In this document: positions 42,178 through 51,930 of the stretch, one piece after another | Numbering within the stretch: the first letter of the stretch is position 1 | Layout: each line of letters opens with the position of its first letter | Origin: Rhodocyclaceae bacterium | GTDB taxonomy: Bacteria > Pseudomonadota > Gammaproteobacteria > Burkholderiales > Usitatibacteraceae | Reading direction: 5' to 3' | DNA length: 64,000 nt | Assembly: GCA_020247545.1 (NCBI GenBank) | Contig: JADCIX010000023.1 | Location: 45,839 to 109,838 of the forward strand | The notes under the pieces: model-generated | What the model saw: the letters and a program-made list of their open reading frames with translations, nothing else | What the model was told of the DNA's origin: nothing | The model's database searches: none | Translations under genes and position numbers: made by a program

Positions 42178-42960
42178 ATGAATGAACCCCGCCCCGCCGC
42201 CGACCATACTGCTCGAATCGCACTTTCGGTGTGCATCATCGCCAAGGATGCCGCCAGCCAGATTGGTGATTGTATCGACAGTGTTGGCTTTGCCGATGAA
42301 GTGCTGGTGGTTGATTCAGGATCAGTGGATGCCACCCGCGCCATCGCCGAGGTGCGCGGCTGCAGGGTGATTGAACAAGCCTGGCTGGGGTACGGCAAAC
42401 AGAAGCAACTCGCGGTTGCCGCCGCCCGCAACGACTGGGTGCTTTGTCTGGATATTGACGAACGTGTTACCCCCGAGCTTGAAGCGAGTATTCGAAAAGT
42501 GGTCGCCAACGGCACCATTCACGCCTTCAAGATGCCGCGGCGAAACCGCTTCTTGGGGCGCTGGCTGGCTCACGGCGAGGGTTATCCAGATTGGTCGCTC
42601 AGGCTGTTTCATCGACAGTATGCTGGTTGGAGTAACGATCCAGTCCACGAGGCGGTGATCACGACAGAATCCATCGGACACCTCCAAGGTGACCTCCTGC
42701 ATGACTCGGCTGAAGACGTCGCCACCTACTTACAGAAACAAAACCGCTACTCCACGCTGCATGCGGAAGCGCTGTACGCTCAGGGTGTTCGCGCCGGTTA
42801 CGCAAAGTTGGTGTTGAGCCCCCTAGCGCGGTTTATCAAGTTCTACATCCTGAGAAGGGGTTTTCTCGACGGTGGCCCGGGCTTTGCGCACGTGGCGGTT
42901 GGCTGCTTTGCTGCGTTTGCCAAGTACGCGAAGTTGATCGAACTGGACAAAAAGACCTAA
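42178..42960 (+). CDS. Glycosyltransferase family 2, LPS core (WaaE/KdtX type)
   Basis: This 260-residue enzyme has a GT-A fold: LSVCIIAKDAASQIGDCIDS, then VLVVDSGSVDATRAIA, and the metal-binding DxD as LCLDIDERV. PRRNRFLGRWLAHGEGYPDW and LHDSAEDVATYLQKQNRYS are typical of WaaE, which adds glucose to the first heptose. The place next to waaC supports a core role. The exact linkage cannot be read. Confidence 0.88.
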   Translation: MNEPRPAADHTARIALSVCIIAKDAASQIGDCIDSVGFADEVLVVDSGSVDATRAIAEVRGCRVIEQAWLGYGKQKQLAVAAARNDWVLCLDIDERVTPELEASIRKVVANGTIHAFKMPRRNRFLGRWLAHGEGYPDWSLRLFHRQYAGWSNDPVHEAVITTESIGHLQGDLLHDSAEDVATYLQKQNRYSTLHAEALYAQGVRAGYAKLVLSPLARFIKFYILRRGFLDGGPGFAHVAVGCFAAFAKYAKLIELDKKT

Positions 42961-43060
42961 ACCTGCGGCATTTGGTTACCAAAACCTGCCTCGCAAGGAT
43001 TTCCCACCATGAGAGTGCGCTGATAAAATGCGTGGTTTAAGCAAGCACGTTCGGAACGTC

Positions 43061-44128
43061 ATGGTCATCGTAACAGGCGGCGCAGGTTTTATTGGCTCTA
43101 ACTTTATCCGCCAATGGCTCGCCACCGAGCAAGACGGTGTTGTCAACCTGGACAAGCTGACCTATGCGGGCAATTTGCAGTCATTGGCTGATGTGTCTGA
43201 CAACCCGCGCTACCGCTTTGTGCAAGGCGATATTGGTGACCGCGAGTTGGTTGATCCTTTGCTAGCCGAAGTCAAACCGCGCGCCATTGTTAACTTTGCT
43301 GCGGAAAGCCATGTCGATCGCTCAATCCATGGTGCGGCGGAGTTCATTGAAACCAATGTTGTCAGCACCTTTCGGTTAATTGAAGCCGCGCGTGGTTATT
43401 GGAGCGCACTCAACGAGGCTGAAAAGGCCGCGTTCCGGTTTCTGCACGTCAGCACCGACGAGGTGTACGGCTCGTTGGGTTTTGATGACCCGGCGTTCAC
43501 CGAGAAACACACCTACGCGCCCAATAGTCCCTACTCGGCTTCCAAAGCGGCGTCTGACCACCTGGTACGCGCCGCACACCATACGCATGGCCTACCGACA
43601 CTGACGACAAACTGCTCAAATAACTATGGGCCGTATCATTTCCCCGAAAAGCTGATTCCACTCATGATTAGCAACGCCGTGGCAGGTAAGAGCTTGCCGG
43701 TGTACGGTGATGGCAAGAATGTTCGTGACTGGCTTTATGTCACAGACCATTGCACCGCGATCCGGACGGTATTGAGTAAAGGTCGAATTGGCGAGACCTA
43801 CAATATTGGTGGACGCAACGAACGTACCAATCTCGACGTTGTCCATACGCTTTGTGAATTGCTCGATGAACTTTCACCCCGTGCCGACGGACAGAGTTAT
43901 CGCACGCAGATCACCTACGTCAAAGATCGTCCCGGTCACGATCGCCGCTACGCGATCGACGCAACCAAATTGGAAAATGAATTGGGTTGGCGTGCTGAAG
44001 AAAACTTTGAATCCGGTATACGCAAGACCGTCGAGTGGTACTTGGCGAACGGTGCCTGGGTAGCGGCCGTCGCGAGCGGGGAGTATCGCCATTGGCTCGA
44101 AAAACAATATGGAAAGGCTGCGGCGTGA
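43061..44128 (+). CDS. rfbB: dTDP-glucose 4,6-dehydratase
   Basis: RfbB (RmlB) converts dTDP-glucose to dTDP-4-keto-6-deoxyglucose, the branch point for rhamnose and amino sugars. The NAD site is [11 protein letters not shown], the catalytic triad is in STDEVYG and [15 protein letters not shown] 43061 ([12 protein letters not shown]) matches the family start and gives 355 residues; an ATG at 43028 would add eleven. Its stop overlaps the rfbA start (GTGA). Confidence 0.96.
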   Translation: MVIVTGGAGFIGSNFIRQWLATEQDGVVNLDKLTYAGNLQSLADVSDNPRYRFVQGDIGDRELVDPLLAEVKPRAIVNFAAESHVDRSIHGAAEFIETNVVSTFRLIEAARGYWSALNEAEKAAFRFLHVSTDEVYGSLGFDDPAFTEKHTYAPNSPYSASKAASDHLVRAAHHTHGLPTLTTNCSNNYGPYHFPEKLIPLMISNAVAGKSLPVYGDGKNVRDWLYVTDHCTAIRTVLSKGRIGETYNIGGRNERTNLDVVHTLCELLDELSPRADGQSYRTQITYVKDRPGHDRRYAIDATKLENELGWRAEENFESGIRKTVEWYLANGAWVAAVASGEYRHWLEKQYGKAAA

Positions 44129-45009
44129 GCGCAAGAAAAGGAATTGTCCTAGCCGGAGGCAGTGGAACGCGGCTCTATCCGGTCACCCAAGTGGTGTCGA
44201 AACAGTTGCTGCCGATCTACGATAAGCCGATGGTGTATTACCCGCTGACGACCTTGATGCTAGCGGGTATTCGCGACATTCTCATCATCTCCACGCCGCA
44301 GGATACACCGCGATTTCAAGAGCTACTTGGCGATGGAAAGAAGTGGGGCCTGTCACTCTCTTATGCGGTGCAGCCGTCTCCGGATGGGCTGGCGCAGGCG
44401 TTCGTGATCGGCGAGTCATTTATCGGTGATTCGAACTCGGCGCTGATTTTGGGCGACAATATTTTTTACGGGCACGAACTCACGACTATGCTGCGGCGCG
44501 CATCAGCGCGAGAGAACGGTGCGACGGTGTTTACATATCCGGTCACTGAACCGCAGCGCTATGGTGTTGCCGAGTTTGATCGTGACGGGCAAGTAGTGTC
44601 GCTTGAAGAAAAGCCAGCGCAACCGAAGTCGCGTTATGCGGTGACGGGGATTTATTTTTACGACCGGCAAGTGTGCGAGCTTGCCAAGTCTCTCAAGCCT
44701 TCCAAGCGCGGTGAGTTGGAGATCACCGATTTGAATCGGCTGTACCTAGAGCGGCAAGCATTGAACTGCGAGACGATGGGACGCGGTATGGCCTGGCTGG
44801 ATACGGGAACGCATGAGTCTTTGCTTGAGGCATCGCAGTACATTGAAACCATTGAGCGCCGCCAGGGGCTTAAGGTCGCCTGCCCCGAAGAAATTGCCTA
44901 CCGGCAGGGATGGATTACCTCTGCAGATGTGGAAGCACTGGCGCTGCCAATGATCAAGAATGAATACGGCAAGTATCTGAAACGCATGCTGTCGGAGACT
45001 CCCTACTAA
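44125..45009 (+). CDS. rfbA: Glucose-1-phosphate thymidylyltransferase
   Basis: RfbA (RmlA) makes dTDP-glucose. The protein begins [20 protein letters not shown] and has [15 protein letters not shown] and [14 protein letters not shown]. The start is GTG 44125, overlapping the rfbB stop, which gives 294 residues; longer open sequence upstream overlaps rfbB and is rejected. Its last base is the first base of rfbC. Confidence 0.96.
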   Translation: MSARKGIVLAGGSGTRLYPVTQVVSKQLLPIYDKPMVYYPLTTLMLAGIRDILIISTPQDTPRFQELLGDGKKWGLSLSYAVQPSPDGLAQAFVIGESFIGDSNSALILGDNIFYGHELTTMLRRASARENGATVFTYPVTEPQRYGVAEFDRDGQVVSLEEKPAQPKSRYAVTGIYFYDRQVCELAKSLKPSKRGELEITDLNRLYLERQALNCETMGRGMAWLDTGTHESLLEASQYIETIERRQGLKVACPEEIAYRQGWITSADVEALALPMIKNEYGKYLKRMLSETPY

Positions 45010-45560
45010 TGCGTTTGATCGACACTGAAATCGCGGACGTCAAGATTATCGAGCCGACGGTGTATGGCGATGCGCGCGGCTTTTTTTTCGAGAGCTTCAA
45101 CGAGAAACGCTTTACCGAATTGACGGGTATCGCTGCGACGTTTGTCCAAGATAACCACTCCAAAAGTGTCCGTGGCGTGTTGCGCGGCTTGCACTATCAA
45201 ATTCTACAGCCGCAGGGAAAGCTTGTTCGTGTCGTGGCCGGCGAGGTTTTCGATGTAGTGGTGGATTTGCGCCGCACATCGCCAACATTCGGCCGCTACG
45301 TTTGTGCCACACTATCGGAAGAAAACAAGCGCATGCTGTGGGTGCCGTCGGGGTTCGCGCACGGATTTTTGGTGACCTCGGAGAGCGCAGAATTCTTGTA
45401 CAAAACAACCGACTACTACGCGCCGCAATACGAGCGCAGCCTTCGTTGGAATGATCCGCAAATCAGTGTGCCGTGGCCGTTGGCGGCGGGTGAAATGCCT
45501 CAGCTCAAAGCGGCGGATGCAAACGCGCGCTTGTTGGCTGATGCAGAAACGTTTGCCTGA
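45009..45560 (+). CDS. rfbC: dTDP-4-dehydrorhamnose 3,5-epimerase
   Basis: RfbC (RmlC) epimerises dTDP-4-keto-6-deoxyglucose at C3 and C5. The 183-residue cupin has DARGFFFESFNEKRF, the catalytic-His segment RGVLRGLHYQ and VPSGFAHGFLV. The start overlaps the rfbA stop by one base and rfbD follows after three bases. Confidence 0.97.
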   Translation: MRLIDTEIADVKIIEPTVYGDARGFFFESFNEKRFTELTGIAATFVQDNHSKSVRGVLRGLHYQILQPQGKLVRVVAGEVFDVVVDLRRTSPTFGRYVCATLSEENKRMLWVPSGFAHGFLVTSESAEFLYKTTDYYAPQYERSLRWNDPQISVPWPLAAGEMPQLKAADANARLLADAETFA

Positions 45561-45563
45561 CCG

Positions 45564-47627
45564 ATGTCCAAGCCTCTAGTACTGATCACAGGAAAAAACG
45601 GCCAGCTAGGTTACGAGCTGGCCGGACTGTTTGCTGGCGTGCGCGATGTGCGAGTGGTTGCGCTGGACCGCACCCAACTCGACCTCACAAAACTCGACCA
45701 GATTCGTGCCAAGGTGCGTGAACTCCAGCCCGCACTGATCATCAACGCCGCAGCTTATACGGCCGTTGATCAAGCCGAGGGTGACGCCGCAGTTGCGATG
45801 CAGGTCAATGGTATTGCGCCGGCGCTCGTCGCGGAGGAGGCTAACCGTGTTGGTGCCGCGCTTATTCATTACTCCACCGATTATGTCTTTCCCGGTGATG
45901 GCAAGGTGCCCTATCGCGAGACCGATCCGGTGCATCCGCAAAACGTTTACGGCCGAACCAAGTTGGCTGGAGAGCTTGCGATTGCGAGTATCGCTAAACA
46001 CTACCTGATTCTGCGCACCGCCTGGCTGTATTCAAACCGCCGACACAATTTCATGCTCACGATGCTGCGCTTGGCGCGTGAGCGAAGTGAGTTAAAAGTC
46101 GTCAACGACCAGCTTGGTTCACCGACTTGGGTACGTGATGTTGCCGTCGCTACGCAGCAAATGGTGCAAATCAATGCAGCAGAAATTTCACTGCGGATTC
46201 CGAACGGAATCTACCATGTTACTGCTACGGGTGTGACCTCGTGGCACGGATTTGCCAACGCGATAATTTCCAACACGAGCGATGCCGGACGCAAGATCAA
46301 ACAAGTTGATGCGATCAGCAGCGCGCAGTACAACGCGCCGGCGAAGCGCCCGGCTTACTCAGTGTTGTCGCACGAAAAACTGGAAGCCGCAGGCATTGTT
46401 ACGCGCGACTGGCAGACGCAACTTGCCGACTGCATCACAGAGCGCGCGACGCTCACTGAAGAAATTGCGGCCACACCAAAACTGCCGCCAGTGCAGGTCT
46501 TCGTACCGACTTTCCGCGTCGATGAGTGTCTGGCTGAGATTCGCGAATGCCTTGAGAGGGGTTGGACCGGATTGGGATACAAGACGGTGGCGTTCGAAGA
46601 GGCGTGGAAGCGCTACACTGTGCTTCCACATGCTCACTTCTTGAATTCGGCAACCGTTGGCCTACACCTTGCGGTAGAGGTACTAAAGCGCAAACACGGC
46701 TGGGCTGATGGCGACGAAGTGATCACCACGCCTTTGACATTTGTCTCAGACAGCCACACGATTTTGTACGCGAGAATGAAGCCCGTATTCGCGGATGTTG
46801 ACGAATTTCTTTGTCTCGACGCGGCAGATGTGACTGCCAAGATCACGCCAAAAACGCGGGCGGTGTTGTTTGTTGGTATGGGTGGCAATCCCGGCCAGTA
46901 TGACGAGGTGGTGAAGTTGTGCCGCGAGCGGGGACTAGCGATTATTCTCGACGCCGCACACATGTCCGGAACCCGTATGAGGGATGGCGGTCATATGAAA
47001 CATGTAGGGTTCGATGCCGATGCGACAGTATTCAGCTATCAGGCGTTGAAAAACTTGCCGACCGCCGATGCAGGTATGGTCTGTTTCAGGGACGCGGCCG
47101 ACGACGAAGTTGCGCGAAAGCTGACCTGGCTGGGTATTAATAAGGATACTTACGCACGCGCCGCCTCCCAAGGAAGTTACATGTGGAAGTACGACGTCGA
47201 ATATGTCGGCTACAAATACCACGGCAATTCGATCATGGCCGCGATTGCGTTAGTCCAACTGAAGTATCTCGACGAGGACAATGCACGCCGACGCGAGATT
47301 GCAAGCCGCTACCGCGCCGGTTTTGCACCACATTCAAACATTCGCACCATTCCCGTCCCACCTTCCTGCGAATCGGCAACGCATCTGTTTCAAATACGAG
47401 TCAATAATCGCGATGAGTTGATGGAAGCATTGAATCAGGCAGGCATCTTCCCCGGCGTACACTATCGGGACAACACCTTGTACCGCATGTTTTCCTACGG
47501 CGACGGCACCTGCCCGCAGGCGCGACTGGCTTCGGACGAAATTATTTCACTGCCACTTCACTTGAGATTAACCGATGCTGACGTTGATCGCGTCGTCGAC
47601 GAAGTGGTCAAACTGGCGGCAAAGTAG
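45564..47627 (+). CDS. Fusion: dTDP-4-dehydrorhamnose reductase + DegT-family aminotransferase
   Basis: This 687-residue protein joins two enzymes. Residues ~5-295 are RfbD (RmlD): NADPH loop GKNGQLG (10-16), STDYVFPG, and catalytic YxxxK at Y129 and K133. Residues ~310-687 are a DegT/DnrJ/EryC1 PLP enzyme: PLTFVSDSHTILY, ILDAAHMSGT (D463) and Schiff-base K496 in SYQALKNLPTADAGM. The reading frame is continuous with no sign of a shift. RfbD makes dTDP-L-rhamnose from the RfbC product; the aminotransferase half would aminate a keto sugar, perhaps dTDP-4-keto-6-deoxyglucose. A GNAT gene follows. rfbD alone is normally ~300 residues. Confidence 0.9.
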   Translation: MSKPLVLITGKNGQLGYELAGLFAGVRDVRVVALDRTQLDLTKLDQIRAKVRELQPALIINAAAYTAVDQAEGDAAVAMQVNGIAPALVAEEANRVGAALIHYSTDYVFPGDGKVPYRETDPVHPQNVYGRTKLAGELAIASIAKHYLILRTAWLYSNRRHNFMLTMLRLARERSELKVVNDQLGSPTWVRDVAVATQQMVQINAAEISLRIPNGIYHVTATGVTSWHGFANAIISNTSDAGRKIKQVDAISSAQYNAPAKRPAYSVLSHEKLEAAGIVTRDWQTQLADCITERATLTEEIAATPKLPPVQVFVPTFRVDECLAEIRECLERGWTGLGYKTVAFEEAWKRYTVLPHAHFLNSATVGLHLAVEVLKRKHGWADGDEVITTPLTFVSDSHTILYARMKPVFADVDEFLCLDAADVTAKITPKTRAVLFVGMGGNPGQYDEVVKLCRERGLAIILDAAHMSGTRMRDGGHMKHVGFDADATVFSYQALKNLPTADAGMVCFRDAADDEVARKLTWLGINKDTYARAASQGSYMWKYDVEYVGYKYHGNSIMAAIALVQLKYLDEDNARRREIASRYRAGFAPHSNIRTIPVPPSCESATHLFQIRVNNRDELMEALNQAGIFPGVHYRDNTLYRMFSYGDGTCPQARLASDEIISLPLHLRLTDADVDRVVDEVVKLAAK

Positions 47628-47649
47628 GCCGTCGCTGAAAGAATGCTTT

Positions 47650-48186
47650 ATGGTAACCAGCACTGCGATTAACGCGTCCAAAGTCCATTTGCGGCTATTG
47701 ACCGAGGATGATCTGGAGATGACTCTGGCATGGCGCAATCGCGACGAGGTGCGCCGTTGGTTCAAACATTCCGATCTCGTCACGCTCGAAAATCATCGTG
47801 CCTGGTTCAGGCAACATCAATTGGTTGATGACGCATTAATGTTCATTGTTGAAAACAACGAAACGCGTGAACCGGTCGGCCAAGTTTCAATTTATGCCAT
47901 AGACCGTGAAATTGGCGAAGCCGAGGTCGGCCGGTTTATCGCCGCGCCGGGTGCCTCGGGCAAAGGCTTTATTCGCGACGCGATTGAAGCGTTGGTGGCG
48001 TTTGCATTTGGCGAACTACAGTTACAGCGCGTGTTTCTAGAGGTGTTCACCGACAATACGCGCGCCATCCGACTCTATGAATCCCTCGGCTTTGTGCACA
48101 TTGATGCCGATCGGCCGACAACGTGCGGTATCGACCGGGCGGTTGTGTTTATGGAGCGCCGCGCCGCGCTGAACGTTGCACCATGA
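47650..48186 (+). CDS. GNAT-family N-acetyltransferase
   Basis: The 178-residue protein has the GNAT acetyl-CoA site (FIAAPGASGKGFIRDAIEAL, a variant of the R/QxxGxG/A loop) and the C-terminal LEVFTDNTRAIRLYESLGF. ATG 47650 is preferred; the open frame reaches further up but overlaps the previous gene. Coming right after an aminotransferase, and before the O-antigen exporter, it most likely N-acetylates an amino sugar, as WecD does after WecE. That role is inferred from position. Confidence 0.85.
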   Translation: MVTSTAINASKVHLRLLTEDDLEMTLAWRNRDEVRRWFKHSDLVTLENHRAWFRQHQLVDDALMFIVENNETREPVGQVSIYAIDREIGEAEVGRFIAAPGASGKGFIRDAIEALVAFAFGELQLQRVFLEVFTDNTRAIRLYESLGFVHIDADRPTTCGIDRAVVFMERRAALNVAP

Positions 48187-48980
48187 AGCCGCTCGCCAAG
48201 CTCGTAAATGACAATATTGCCGCGCTTCTAAACTGGCGCGTCTGGTGGCATCTGGGTATGGCGGACGTGCGCAACCGGTTTGCGAAGTCGTTTGTTGGTC
48301 CGACGTGGATTCTGCTGAATCTCGGCATGTGGGTTGGCGGGATGGGCGTCATCTATGGCACATTGTTTCACCAGCCGCTCGAAACCTATTTGCCGTTCTT
48401 GACCATCGGTTTTGTCTGTTGGGGTTATCTCAGCCAAACCATCACCGATGGCGGCAATGCGTTTGTGTTTGCCGAGGGCTACATCAAGCAGTTCACCTAT
48501 CCGAAACAGATCTATGTATTGCGCGTGATTGTTAACGCCAGTGTGCCGTTTGCCATCGGTGTGGCGATCTTTTTTGTGGTCGCTGCAGTATTGGGGCAGC
48601 CGTTCGGCGCGGGGATGTGGTGGGTGTTGCCGGGCCTGCTGATCGTGCTGCTCGCAAGTTACCTCCATGCGACTATCATGGCCTACGCCTCAGCAAGATT
48701 TCGCGACTTACCGCACGGCATGACAGCGTTGTTGCAGGTGCTGATGTTTGTTACGCCGGTATTTTTTACCGTTGGCACGCTCAAAGAGCGCGGGCTCGAC
48801 TTTGTTTACAAGTACAACCCGCTTTACTACCTCATTGAAGTGGTGCGACACCCGCTGACAAAACTTGAGGCGGCGCCGACGGAGGTTTATGTCGCTTCGT
48901 TGATTTATCTGGGCGCGCTTGGTCTGGTTGCGTTGCTGGTCTCGTTGCGGCTCGATCGCCGGATTGTGTATATCTTATGA
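48183..48980 (+). CDS. wzm: O-antigen/polysaccharide ABC exporter permease (Wzm)
   Basis: Wzm is the membrane part of the ABC system that flips lipid-linked O-chains to the periplasm. ATG 48183 overlaps the GNAT stop (ATGA) and gives 265 residues with six helices. [19 protein letters not shown] is the family start motif, and [17 protein letters not shown] its C-terminal one. It overlaps wzt by ATGA. Confidence 0.92.
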   Translation: MKPLAKLVNDNIAALLNWRVWWHLGMADVRNRFAKSFVGPTWILLNLGMWVGGMGVIYGTLFHQPLETYLPFLTIGFVCWGYLSQTITDGGNAFVFAEGYIKQFTYPKQIYVLRVIVNASVPFAIGVAIFFVVAAVLGQPFGAGMWWVLPGLLIVLLASYLHATIMAYASARFRDLPHGMTALLQVLMFVTPVFFTVGTLKERGLDFVYKYNPLYYLIEVVRHPLTKLEAAPTEVYVASLIYLGALGLVALLVSLRLDRRIVYIL

Positions 48981-49756
48981 CCGCGCTCTCCATCTCGCTG
49001 ACGAACGTCAGTGTGCGTTTTGATATTGACGCGGCAGCCGACGGCCACACCTTGAAGGGTTTCCTCGCAGGGTTGCGGAACCGCGCGCCGCGCCAGGCAA
49101 ACTTTGTTGAGGCGCTGAAAAACGTCAACCTTGAGGTGCGCGCAGGTGAACGTGTTGGACTTATCGGGCACAACGGTGCCGGCAAATCCACGCTGCTCAA
49201 GGTGATGGCGGGCATTTACCCGCCGACGACAGGGGTCGCCAAAACCGTTGGACACGTCTGCCCGCTGTTTGAGTTTGCGACCGGGTTTGAGTACAACCGA
49301 TCTGGTTGGGAAAACATTCGTATCCGCGCCATGTTGCTTGGCATGCATCCGGACGAGATTGAAGCGAAGCTACCGGAGATCGCCGAGTTTTCCGAACTCG
49401 GCAGATTTCTCGACTACCCCGTGCGCACCTATTCAACGGGCATGTTTGTCCGCCTGGCATTCGCAGTATCCACATCGGTGAATCCGGAGATCCTGTTGCT
49501 CGACGAAGTCATGGGTGCGGGCGATTTGTCATTCACCGAGAAGGCAAATGTGCGGATGCGCGAATTCATGGATCAAGGCAAGATACTTGTGTTCTCCTCA
49601 CATAGTCTCGACCTCTTGACGGAATACTGCAACCGCACCGTGTGGATGAACCGCGGACGGATTATCGAAGACGGCCCGACGCCGGCAGTGGTAAATGCGT
49701 ACAAGAATCACGCACTAGGCCGCTCCACGATGTTGCCCGAGTCCGCCGCTACTTAA
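48977..49756 (+). CDS. wzt: O-antigen/polysaccharide ABC exporter ATPase (Wzt)
   Basis: Wzt powers O-chain export. The 259 residues carry Walker [10 protein letters not shown], a [14 protein letters not shown] signature and Walker [14 protein letters not shown]. The protein ends soon after the ATPase domain, so the C-terminal carbohydrate-binding domain of longer Wzt proteins is absent; export would not depend on a recognised chain-end cap. Next gene follows after 13 bp. Confidence 0.92.
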   Translation: MTALSISLTNVSVRFDIDAAADGHTLKGFLAGLRNRAPRQANFVEALKNVNLEVRAGERVGLIGHNGAGKSTLLKVMAGIYPPTTGVAKTVGHVCPLFEFATGFEYNRSGWENIRIRAMLLGMHPDEIEAKLPEIAEFSELGRFLDYPVRTYSTGMFVRLAFAVSTSVNPEILLLDEVMGAGDLSFTEKANVRMREFMDQGKILVFSSHSLDLLTEYCNRTVWMNRGRIIEDGPTPAVVNAYKNHALGRSTMLPESAAT

Positions 49757-49769
49757 ACGCCGACTCACA

Positions 49770-51710
49770 ATGAACACTCACGGCGTGCCGGAGGCCACTG
49801 AAGTCACTGTCGTCGTGTTGATCACGGGGCAAGTGATTGCGTTGAGCCGGGCGGCGAAGCAGCTGCTGTTCGATTTGCGCTACTACGCCGAGCGCGACCA
49901 GCGCGCCACACAAATACGGGTGGTTCTCGACGGTCCACATTGGCGCGAACAATTTTCAACCGATGACCTGTCCATCAATCGTGGACGGGTGCTCGGCTTG
50001 CCCACCGCTACAGAGCATCCTGGGCAGATGCTCAATTCCGCGTTGGACGTCGTTGTGACCGATTGGGTTGCGGTGCTGGGCATCGGCAGCGAAATCAGCA
50101 CGTGGTATGCAAATCTTGCCGAATGGCACAAGGTACTTTCGACAACCAGTGCCGACATGGTCGCGGGATATCGAAGTGTCAGTGAAGGCCGCTCGGCTGC
50201 GAACGAATCGTTTTTGACGCACCAGAACGATGGATTCTCTAGTGACCATCCACATGCCTGGTTGCAGATGCTCGATCTTGTGCCCATGAGCAACAGCATG
50301 ATGCGGCGTGAGCTGATCCGTCAAGTTGGCGGCTTTACCGAGGCGGCAAGTTTGCAACGCATGTGGTGGTGGGAGTTCTGTCTGCGGGTGAGTCGGTCGG
50401 GCAAGATTGAATCCATCCCATTGCAGCCGGTGCCGGGGCCGAATTGGCATCAATTTGCGTTTGACACACAACGTGCCGCACCGCCGGAAATCAGTCTGCC
50501 GAAACTCATGCAACTGGAGGCGGAAACGCTGCGCACGACACCGGCGCGCGAAGATGAGTTAAACGATCAGGTAGCTAGTATTGCTTCAGTGTCTGCGCTG
50601 CGCGCAAACTCCCCGAGCTGGCGATTGTTACCCGAGGGACTCCAAGAGGTCTTTCATCAGTTGCTGAGCCTGCTTGGGCACCCGCTTGAAATTATTGTGG
50701 TTGGTGGGGTGAATGAACCGGCACACAATCAACTCTGTTTCTTTAACTATTTTGCGCAGATGCGTAACTGGGGGGTGGTCAGTTGGCGAACAGTCTTGGA
50801 TGAGCGCGTGACGGCAGAAGATCTCGCAGGCTGTGATTTGGTGATCTTCAGTCGTGTGCGTAATGCCAATGGTGTCGCACTGATGAAGCAGTGTACGAGT
50901 CGCCGTATTCGCACGCTGTACATGCTTGATGACAATTGGTTCTGGCTGGGGCGGGAATGGAATGAATACGCCCCGATTTTTTCTCCCGGAGCGGAGCCTT
51001 ACGAAAACTTCCTTGCATTGGTGCGGCAAGCCGACATAGTGTTGACCTACCGCGATCCGCTCGCCGAGGATTTACGGTCACATGCCAAGCGCGTTGTGAC
51101 GCTTCCCACCAATGTAGACCTCAGCGTTTTTCAGCGCACTCAATTGCCGGCAAACTCCTCGCGCCGAAAGAAGATTGGTTATGTCGGAAGCTTGCGCAAA
51201 AATATGGTCGCTTTCGAGGCGTTGGTGAGGATTGTGCGAACCCGTAACGACGTGGATATCTTTGTTATGTCGAATTCACTCCCGGCGGAATTCGCGGCGC
51301 TGCCCGCCGAACGTGTGCACTTTGAGCCGTACCAGTTCAACTACGCGGCGTACGCCGCCACGGTCGTTGCGGCTGCGCCGGATGTGCTGGTTGCCCCGGT
51401 CGGACGCACCCGCTTTGAGGAGTCCAAGTGTCCGAATAAATACCTTGAGATTTCGGCTGCCGGTGCCGCCGGTGTTTATTCCCGAGCAGAACCGTATACA
51501 AGTTATGTGCGCGACGGTGTCACAGGGTTGTTCGCGGATGACACGGTGGAGGCGTGGACGGCGGCGATTGCGCGACTTTTGGAAGACGAAGCGCTCCGCA
51601 CCCGCATTGCCAGCGAGTCCCGCGTGCATGTAAGCGCTGAATTTGATACCGTCGCAGTGTTACCGCAGTTTGTTGCGCTTTTGGTGGAAACGATGCGTAC
51701 GGAAGCATGA
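49770..51710 (+). CDS. Two-part glycosyltransferase
   Basis: This 646-residue protein has an N-terminal half of GT2-like character (VTVVVLITGQVIALSRAAKQ, then SNSMMRRELIRQVGGFTEAA, WWWEFCLRVSRSG), without a clear DxD. The C-terminal half (~310-640) is a GT4-like GT-B domain with IGYVGSLRKNMVAFEALV and ESKCPNKYLEISAAGAAGVY. It ends the rfb-wzm-wzt operon and is likely to build or start the O-chain. Whether both halves are active is unclear. Confidence 0.8.
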   Translation: MNTHGVPEATEVTVVVLITGQVIALSRAAKQLLFDLRYYAERDQRATQIRVVLDGPHWREQFSTDDLSINRGRVLGLPTATEHPGQMLNSALDVVVTDWVAVLGIGSEISTWYANLAEWHKVLSTTSADMVAGYRSVSEGRSAANESFLTHQNDGFSSDHPHAWLQMLDLVPMSNSMMRRELIRQVGGFTEAASLQRMWWWEFCLRVSRSGKIESIPLQPVPGPNWHQFAFDTQRAAPPEISLPKLMQLEAETLRTTPAREDELNDQVASIASVSALRANSPSWRLLPEGLQEVFHQLLSLLGHPLEIIVVGGVNEPAHNQLCFFNYFAQMRNWGVVSWRTVLDERVTAEDLAGCDLVIFSRVRNANGVALMKQCTSRRIRTLYMLDDNWFWLGREWNEYAPIFSPGAEPYENFLALVRQADIVLTYRDPLAEDLRSHAKRVVTLPTNVDLSVFQRTQLPANSSRRKKIGYVGSLRKNMVAFEALVRIVRTRNDVDIFVMSNSLPAEFAALPAERVHFEPYQFNYAAYAATVVAAAPDVLVAPVGRTRFEESKCPNKYLEISAAGAAGVYSRAEPYTSYVRDGVTGLFADDTVEAWTAAIARLLEDEALRTRIASESRVHVSAEFDTVAVLPQFVALLVETMRTEA

Positions 51711-51930
51711 TGTCGGTTCATGGCGACTGCGAAGGGGGCCCGGACGCCAATGCCGTTGAAACACACGGTTACCAATATAGGCGTTTGAACCTGTAGTTCC
51801 GCGCCACCATTGGATAAGTGAAACAGAGCCGCTGCTATACTCAGTAACAGGCTTCGCTGTATGCGGCTGACCGGCTTTGCGCCGACCTTGGTTCCGATCG
51901 CCAGCTTAAAACTTCGACGAAAGTCATCCC

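Noticed and set aside
51810..51841. TTGGAT / TATACT pair as the gsp operon promoter
   Set aside because: The spacer is 20 bp, too long for a normal sigma-70 promoter.
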